Positions 56,842-64,000 of a stretch of DNA of 64,000 nt are shown piece by piece. This DNA is from Mesostigma viride. Lineage: Eukaryota; Streptophyta; Mesostigmatophyceae; Mesostigmatales; Mesostigmataceae. Positions within the stretch are counted from its first letter, which is position 1, and every line of letters begins with the position of its first letter. Location: contig RPFO01002171.1 of assembly GCA_009746045.1 (NCBI GenBank), positions 7,501 through 71,500 on the forward strand, written 5' to 3'. Below the pieces are notes generated by a model that was not told where the DNA came from, did not search any database, and was given only the letters and a program-made list of their open reading frames with translations. A program made the translations under genes and the position numbers.

Positions 56842-59800
56842 ATGCCGCCATATTCAGCAGCTGAGCAACTGCTGGCTTACGTACTGCTTGTGACAGCTGT
56901 GGTAATAACGCTCGTCCCCGATGCGGCAGCCATACCGACCACAGGTGCGTACTTAGCTTCCTCCCGTCTCCCTTGTCCCATCAATTTCGTCAAAACCAGC
57001 AATGTTAACGCGAATTCTCTCTCCCAATGTTTCCTTTCGTCCCCCCGCACACGTAGACAGTTGAATGCTGCCAGTTGTTGTGTCTGCCTTTAGTGCTTTT
57101 CATCCCAAGCTCTTCCGTGCTGGTTGGAATGAGGCTGTTAGGGAAACACTTGGTTATTGTGACCGGATTAACTGTAGCAGCTGTCAATTCCTGCTCGTGG
57201 GAAGGGTAAGATCTATTTAAATCAATGGACATTCGCCTCTCAAATCAAATGCAATAACATCCCCTGGATCCACGTTCTATCTATTTTTTGTCTTGTGTTG
57301 CGCAGACACTGGTATTGGCTCCGTCCTGAGCTCTACCTACTTTGGAGGCTCTGAAAACGACGTCATCTCTGCCGTTGCAGTCAGTCATGACGGTACGTGT
57401 GACTCCATCCTCTAAACACGCGTTAGGTGGATGACAGCAAAGCGTGTAAAACATAGACATTTTATGCAGTGTATGCGCTGTTTTGCCAGATGTATTTACA
57501 TCATAGCACATGCTTTTGTTGTGGTCATGGCTGTCACTTTTCATCCCTGACACAATGTAAGCTACGTGGGGCAAATATTAGCAAACATCGGCAAGGGAAG
57601 CTGCACTCTATGCACGCCACATGTAACTGCCTGTCATATGGATCACTTGTAATTCGACAGTATGACAACACACTAAACAAACACGCACTGTTTGCGTCAT
57701 CGATCCCCACCCAACCACCCGGGCCCGCCTCGTCATCTTACATTTTGTAAACAACGCGTGTTACGCGTTTTGTGTTAGGCGTTTTATACTTCTCCTGTAG
57801 CTGGTCATTGAAAGTTTTATCAATTATTTAACGCCCCGTTCATCTCTCTCCTTCAGTTGGTTAGTATCTGAACAAGCATGGCCCGCAGTTAGCATGGACA
57901 GTTGCCGTGCTGGTCTGGATGCCTGCCCAGTTTCCCCAGCATGGCCGGTGTGTCGTTACAAGCCGCCTCTTCACTGAACAGCTTTCCATCCAGCATTTTC
58001 AGTGCCAGTCAACCGGAAAGTTACAACCCTGCTAACAAACATTTAAGGTGAGTCTTCAGCCATCTTTCTTACTTTCTCTTCATGGCTTGACAGGCCGCAT
58101 GTTGCAGTCCCGAGGAAAGCATCCAGCAAAGACCCACTATCGTTTCGTTTGCTTTCCAAGCTCTACTTTGCTTGTAAAGCCCTTGTTCTCTTGACAGGTC
58201 CCCTAGAGCCCTTGTGGACAACACCTGTGACAATTTCGCTTGCCTATCGTGATGGCTGCTGCCTGCCCTCACTATCTCTGCGCGCAGGCCTGTACCTCAT
58301 TGGCGGCTACTCAAGCAGCACCGATGCGTTGCTGGGCATGCAGCTCAGCCACCCCGCGTCCTCAGGTGAGGGGACGCACCTGCCAGGGTGTGCCAGCAAA
58401 AAGCTTCCTGGCTAGGTCAGGGTAGCAGCTCCGTGAAGGCACCTTGCGCTTGGCTGGTTTTGGACGTGATTCATTGGCTGCTGCCATCCGTAAGATGTGC
58501 CAGTTGTGTGTGCCAGTTGTGAGGTTGGATGCCTTCACTTGCCAGCTCTCCGCTCCAGTGCTCCGCATGGCATCCTTTTCATCTCGCGTTAAGGCTCTTT
58601 TACACGCATCCATGGTACTTAATGCTCGCCCGCGTGTTTGTGCACAGCCAAGCTCGACACACACACACACAGTGCTTGGGCACGCTCCTCCGATTGTCTT
58701 TTGGTCCCAACCAATAACAGCCTACCACAGGAGGGGTGGCATGCCCAGGCAAAGTTTCTAGGGACCACGGTACTTGAGAGGGGTGTCCCAGGGGCTGGCG
58801 GTGGTGGATATTTGCGGGGCCCGGGATGAACCGCGGGGTTTGGGGGTCAAAGACTTGCCGGTTGCTGCCCACGGCCCCTGGGTGATCAGTGCCCTGGTTG
58901 CCTGCAGACCAGTAAAAATCTGCCACGTGTGATATGTTAGACCAGGGCTGTACGTCACGCCGGGTTGGCTCAGGACCGTGGTAGCCTATGGCCCAGTAGA
59001 AGTATGCCACGTGGATAATGTTGGAGGTACTGTACCTGTGCCTGCCACGTGGCTTTTCTTGGCCGCCACGTGCAAAGTCACTTGAACCATCAGGCGCATG
59101 CCACATGTGCATGTGGGTTTGTTATGAGGGTTGTTGCCACGTGGCAGAATACTGGAGTACGGAGAGATGCAAGCATTAGTAGAAGTGGTACTATCTGGCC
59201 TGTAGTAGGCAGTAGGAATGCTCCCTCGCACTGCCAGGTAACCGAGGGGCCAGCTCTCGGGCTTGCCGGCTGCGGGCCCCACGATCCTGGACACAACAGT
59301 GGTGCCAGCTGCTTTGGGTGCCGGTTGCGGTCCTAGCCGCATGGTTGGACCGCGGGCCCGGCCATTTTGGGCCGGCGGTGGTGGTATTGTGGACCGCAGA
59401 CCCTTGGCTGGATGCCCCCCCTCCTACCACTGGCTGCCTGTCATGCATGCACATGGCCCATGCTGCATATCCTTTCCCTGCTGCTTCGCTCCCTGACCCC
59501 CCTCCCACGCCACCCATCTTACCCCGACCCCTCACCCTCCCATCGTTGCTTACCCTGCCCCATCACCCATCCTCCCCACGGCTGCCAGTCGCCACGTACC
59601 GCCTGGCCAGCGGCGACGGCTTCGTGGCCCGTGCCCGCACCGCGCCCTTCCCTGCGCTGGAGACACTCGCGCGGCTTGCGGGTGTGCGCCACCTGGCGGT
59701 CGTGACAGATGGCAGCGTGCTGGTGGCCGGCATGCGCTCCGTGTCGCTGCTGGCCCCCAACCTGGCGACCCTCACCTGGTCCCGCTCCCTCGACGGGTCA

Positions 59801-62800
59801 GTGCGGGCACTAGCATACCTGCCAGATGGGGAGGGGGCCGAGGGGGCCGGGCGGGTGCTGCTGGTGACAGATGCCAGTCTGATATCGCTGAATGAGGCCA
59901 CCGGCGCGCTGACCTGGCAAGCGGAGCTGGGGGGCAGCGGCATGCGCGTGCAGGGCCTTGCAGTCGCCCCTACCAGCCATCACGTTTTTGTCTCGGGGGC
60001 AGTGATGAGGCAGACGGCGGAGGAGCTGGCATACGCCACCCCCTTCATCAAGAGGTACTTACAGTGAGCGAAGTGTTCCACCCCCCCAACCTTGGTACGT
60101 GACGCAGTGACGCGCTATAACTTACCTTGCAGACTCCGTGGTGCGAGGGAGTTGCAAGAGAGTGGCGTCATGTAGCGTTGTGTGGGGGCTGTGGGGGTTG
60201 TTTGGGTCGAGGTAGACTATGTTGGCAACACCGTATTTCCATGGCTAATAAACACCGAATGCCACTTGTGTGAGCAAGAGTGAATGATGTTTTTGGGGGG
60301 AGAACGCATCCATCCCCCCACGCAACTGCGCGTGTCTCCCCCTCCTCGCCCCTGATCCTCCCGCAATGCGATTTTTGGCGCCCATCCACCGGTCGCTAGC
60401 ACACACTGCTTCGTCGGCAAGGTTGAGCATGATGCCCCTGGCGAGCAGTACGTTAGCTGGAAATGGGTCAGAGCATGTTTCCAGCCAGGGTGCTCTGTCA
60501 ACGGATGCATGCTGGTGGTGATTTCGGTCACCCGGAGGCGCCTTGTCCACAAGCACTGGGAACGGTCGCTGGCAGTAAAGTCATGAGGGTAGTTTTCTCG
60601 CCCACTTTTTGTTGCCCTGCAATGAGAGAGGTGGCATTCTTTTTGTACGTTTCCAGCATCATTTTTTCTTGGAGGGACACCAGCAGTTGCTTGACTGTAA
60701 ATGCCACCTCCAGTTGACCCACCTGGCAGGAAGGCACGCACCTTTATGTGCTGTGATTAGCACAGCTTGCCTGGACGCTTACAAACTGTGGAATCTTACC
60801 CGGCCTCACGACCCCTAGACGTGATTGCAGGTGACTATTCTTCTGCCACCTGTCGATTCGGATGAGCTCACGCGCACCCACCACCACCACCACCACCACC
60901 ACCACCACCACCACCACCACCACCACCACCACCACCACCACCACCACCACCACCACCACCACCACCACCACCACCACCACCACCACCACCACATGAACCG
61001 CCCTCGTTCGTCCCACCCAGGTTCTCCCTCAATGGCGACGCCCTCTCCACGCTGTACGAATGGCCTTCCTCATCAGTGGAGGCCCAGGCGCCTCCCTTGG
61101 TGGCGGACTCCAGCATCGGCCCACTGGCTGTTGACCCACACACAGAAGACCTCTGGTGAGCGCCGCACTGGCTAGGCCAACACTTCACCCACGTTGTGCA
61201 CCTCATCATGGCTGCACCTCATGATGATAGTGGGCATGGCGCCTCATGCCCAACATGCTCTCATGGAGGTTAGGGTGCATAAGCCGCCCTGCGTGACTGG
61301 TGAAGGGGAACGCTTGCGCGTGGCATCCTCCATGCCTTTGTCTACATGCTTTTAATTAACCCTCCTTACCCAAGCTGCACTCGGGCCTTAAATGCCCTTG
61401 CCGTGCCGGTGATTGGAATTTGGACTGAACCCCAGACGGGGCAGTGGAGTCTGGGGGGAACCTGGTCTGCTCTTACCTGCTTGCATCCGCAGAAGGTGTC
61501 ACCGTCCAGTGTTCCCATCGACATTTGGTTTGTTATGTTTCCCGTGCAAAGTCCGTTTCTGTTTGTGGATGTGTCTGTGTGGAAGGTATTAGAGTAACAC
61601 ATTCCCAGTGCGTGACTTTGAAATATTACCTAAAACCCATGGGTGAGCTCCCTGAGATCCTGCATAAGGCCGTCCGCTTGCGTGCACGGGTAAATACCCA
61701 CTCACTTGTGGTGTAGAAACAGGCCTCATCTAGCCCCACCGCCCACACACACACACACATCTGCTCACAAATTGGTGGCTTGCTGTCCTAGTGGCGTGAA
61801 CCCTCTCCGAGTGCCCAGTGTTTGGCTTTGTTCCTTTCACTGATTGGCGCTGATCACTTGACTGCTATCCTGCTATTTAAGTGTCCATCGGTGGCTGTCT
61901 CTTCTGTACCTATCTATCCATGGCCCTGCAGGTGGATCGGCCACTCGGCAGGAGAAATCACTGTATTGCAGCGCAGCTCCTCCAATCTATCAGCCAATGA
62001 GGAAGCCTTCACAGGCTCCTGCTTCCCAACCCCCTGCAGCCTCCCTGTGGACTACGAGGCCACCCTGGTGCCCTCCCTGGTCCAGGCGCTGCTCTCCGAC
62101 ACAGGTCCGGGGATCTCCCTGTCGCGCGCCTCCTTCTTGTGGCCAAAGGGGGTTGTGAACGACTCCTCCGACGCTGCTTGCGGCTGCCCCTTGGCGGGAG
62201 GGGGCAGTTCCCTTGCCAGCCCCCCCTGGGCCCACGCATTGGGCGTTGCGGCCATGCGTTTGGGCGCGACGGGGGAACCGCTGGTGGCCGTGTTCGGCCG
62301 AGGGGGGCAGGTCGTTACGGAGACCAGCAACGCGTGGTATCCCTCCGAGGGGTGGCCAGTTGTCGGTGTGGCAGCATGGGGCGATGCGGCCGGTGTGCTG
62401 GTGGATTGGGACGTGGAGGCATCGGCGTGGGTCGATGGGGACGCGGGCCTCACGCAGGGCTACCTGGTGGTGATGGATACGGAGATGACCCAAGTGCTCA
62501 TGGCCACCGCGCTGCCAGGGACCATGGCGGTGACGTCTGCCATCGCCACGGATGACGGCAAGCTGGTTCTGGCGGGGTATGCTGCCGACCCTCGCGCGGT
62601 TTTCGGGTATGGCTTGGCGTCCATGCCGTGCACGCCCTGGGTGCCTGAGACGGCCAACACGACGAGCGACATGGCGCCACCTGGCGCGATCCAATCAAGC
62701 TACGGCGGCGGACAGCTGGATGGTTTTCTGCTCACCGTGTGTCTGCGCGCAGATGGGTGCGTGGGGGACCTGCCGCCTGTCACTGGCCGTCTCTGTGATG

Positions 62801-63427
62801 CTGGCTGCTCCGGCCGAGGGTCCTGCGGGCCCCTGGGTGAGTGTGTCTGCGACACCGGTTACCAGGGCCAGGACTGCTCCCTGCTCACGTGTCCGGTGCC
62901 GGACCGCCCCGTGTGGGAGGCGATACTTCCACCCGCTCCCCTCGCCCGCAGCGGCCATGTGGCGTCGAGCCTCTATGGCGACATGGTCGTGTTTGGGGGC
63001 GTGACGAGCGGAGGTGTTGACCCGGCCACCGGTGACATCATCGATGTTGTCATGGGGGATGTCCAGGTGCTGCGACGGGAGACCGCCACCTGGCAGCGTG
63101 TGCATGAGTACACCCCCGCGGCCCCGGAGGCGACGCGGGGCCCTGCGCCGAGGCATGGCCACGCGGCCACCCAGGGACCCAGCGTGGGCCAGGTGTGGGT
63201 GCATGGGGGCATCGGTGCAGATGGTGCTCTGCTGGGGGACCTGTGGCTGATGAGGGCGGCAGAAGGCAGCAGCATGGTCACTTGGGCGCAGGCGAGTGTC
63301 ACGGGTGCTGTGCCGCCCCCGGCGTATGGCCACAGTCTGACGTCCCTGCAGGGTGGAGGCGTGGTCGTTCTGTTTGCAGGGTGCAACGAGGTGACTGCGT
63401 CGCGCGATGGCTACCTGCTGAACACAG
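56842..63427 (+). CDS. Secreted or surface beta-propeller / EGF / kelch protein, 6 exons (3' end open)
   Basis: Exons: 56842-56944, 57306-57392, 58288-58365, 59589-60054, 61021-61155, 61932-63427. Junctions are GT-AG and in phase; about 788 residues so far. Residues 1-31 are a signal peptide (LLAYVLLVTAVVITLV ... AAA). Exons 2-3 read STYFGGSENDVISAVAVSHD-GGLYLIGGYSS, typical of SBBP-type beta-propeller repeats. Exons 4-6 continue with propeller-like strands. Residues ~577-609 are one EGF-like domain (CDAGCSGRGSCGPLGECVCD then TGYQGQDCSLLTC), followed by about three kelch repeats (ARSGHVASSLYGDMVVFGG, PRHGHAATQ ... VHGG, AYGHSLTSL). This implies an extracellular or endomembrane adhesion-type protein. 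Exon 6 ends at a donor in phase 1 (ACAG|GTGTGT). A possible last exon after GTGGTGCAG at 63707 would add only GLIR and a stop, so the true 3' end may lie outside the window. No transmembrane segment is seen. Confidence 0.82.
60876..60992 (+). repeat. (CCA)n microsatellite in intron 4 of the kelch/EGF gene
   Basis: About 38 triplets ending 29 bp before the exon 5 acceptor at 61020. The poly-His or poly-Gly frames across it are artefacts. Confidence 0.95.
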
Positions 63428-64000
63428 GTGTGTGGTGGCGAACGGTGGGGGTGAGTGGGTGGGGAATGGGGACGGTTCAGGTGAAAATTGAATGGGTATC
63501 GAAGGGGGGGGGGGGGGGCTGGTTGCGCACTAGCTACTGCACAAAAAGCGGGTGGCTAAGCCGATATCGTTGTTCCGTCACCTTGTAAACATGACAAGGG
63601 CCAGTGCCTGAACAATTATGAAGCCAAAGGCGGCCACCCTGGCTTTCGTTGTATTTTGGTCCAACAGTTAACGTTCATGCATACCCCATTTTGCTGCTGT
63701 GGTGCAGGGCTGATCCGATAGGAATCGGGGTTCTTTGAACGGAGTTTCTTCTATACGTGAATGCGGGAACAAGAGGCCGCTGGATGAGCGGCTTATAGGT
63801 CGTAGTGTTTTCTCGTAGCTGTTTGGCTAGAGCTTTTGTGATTAGTAGATGCAATATAGTGCATGGTTGAAAAATGAATTAAATAAAATGTGCGTTCCGC
63901 GCTTGGGTTGATTATACCCGGGCGGAACGGGGCGTGAGGTGCAGTGCCCCTGAAAAGAACAACCTACGCATTATTTAATACTAGCCGTGCAGATTCGGGA
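63428..64000. other. Window end; no gene identified
   Basis: Includes a poly-G run (63507-63518). No conserved coding sequence is seen, apart from the possible four-codon terminal exon of the preceding gene after 63707. Confidence 0.4.

Noticed and set aside
60744-61209. Poly-His / poly-Val / poly-Gly ORFs
   Set aside because: Translated CCA microsatellite. Exon 5 of the kelch/EGF gene uses the acceptor at 61020, in the correct phase.
61990-63386. Minus and alternate-frame ORFs over the last large exon
   Set aside because: Shadows of the plus-strand kelch/EGF exon, which has recognisable domains.

Overview
The window is nuclear DNA of a eukaryote, probably a protist or alga. Almost every conserved protein is recovered only by joining exons across GT-AG introns. 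Intergenic and intronic space is full of retroelement debris, tetranucleotide arrays and minisatellites. I cannot name the species. A thioredoxin of the axonemal-dynein/NDK type hints at a flagellated cell, and a stand-alone malonyl-CoA:ACP transacylase domain implies type II fatty-acid synthesis, as in plastids or mitochondria.

Layout. 1-1196 (-): the 5' part of a CWC24/RNF113-type splicing factor, cut by the window edge. 2042-10317 (+): a nine-exon RNA 3'-phosphate cyclase gene with a 0.9 kb minisatellite in intron 3. 10318-22900: no confident host gene; compound microsatellites (12.06-13.26 kb), a ~183-bp tandem repeat (13.4-14.3 kb) and pieces of LINE-type retrotransposons. 22933-24658 (-): a four-exon thioredoxin-like gene, divergent from the YJU2/CCDC94 splicing factor gene (25648-32326, +, nine exons). 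32.6-36.9 kb: a second retroelement block. 37543-43484 (-): the 13-exon V-ATPase B subunit gene, divergent from an intronless ankyrin/malonyl-CoA transacylase fusion (44481-46097, +). 47.0-49.8 kb: retroelements, including a LINE fragment with a YMDD reverse transcriptase motif and a restriction-like endonuclease. 50990-51670 (-): an intronless small heat-shock protein. 51.7-56.8 kb: repeats and unassigned sequence. 56842-63427 (+): a multi-exon secreted beta-propeller/EGF/kelch protein.

The host genes do not form a pathway. Two (CWC24 and YJU2) are spliceosome factors associated with the catalytic steps, one is RNA repair/processing, and the others are housekeeping or surface functions.

The most interesting signal is in the repeats. 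Several very short retroposon families are flanked by target-site duplications that can be read directly. One family has copies of about 185, 88, 81, 53, 26, 14 and 12 bp, all ending at the same terminus (GTTGTCTCCTTG), which is the pattern expected of extreme 5' truncation. Other families share a 3' hairpin followed by an (AATT)n or (AATTT)n tail. In YJU2, two consecutive introns start with tandem copies of the upstream exon-intron junction, so the splice donor itself has been multiplied. All exon coordinates were deduced by eye from splice-site phase and protein-family knowledge; no alignment or transcript data were available.
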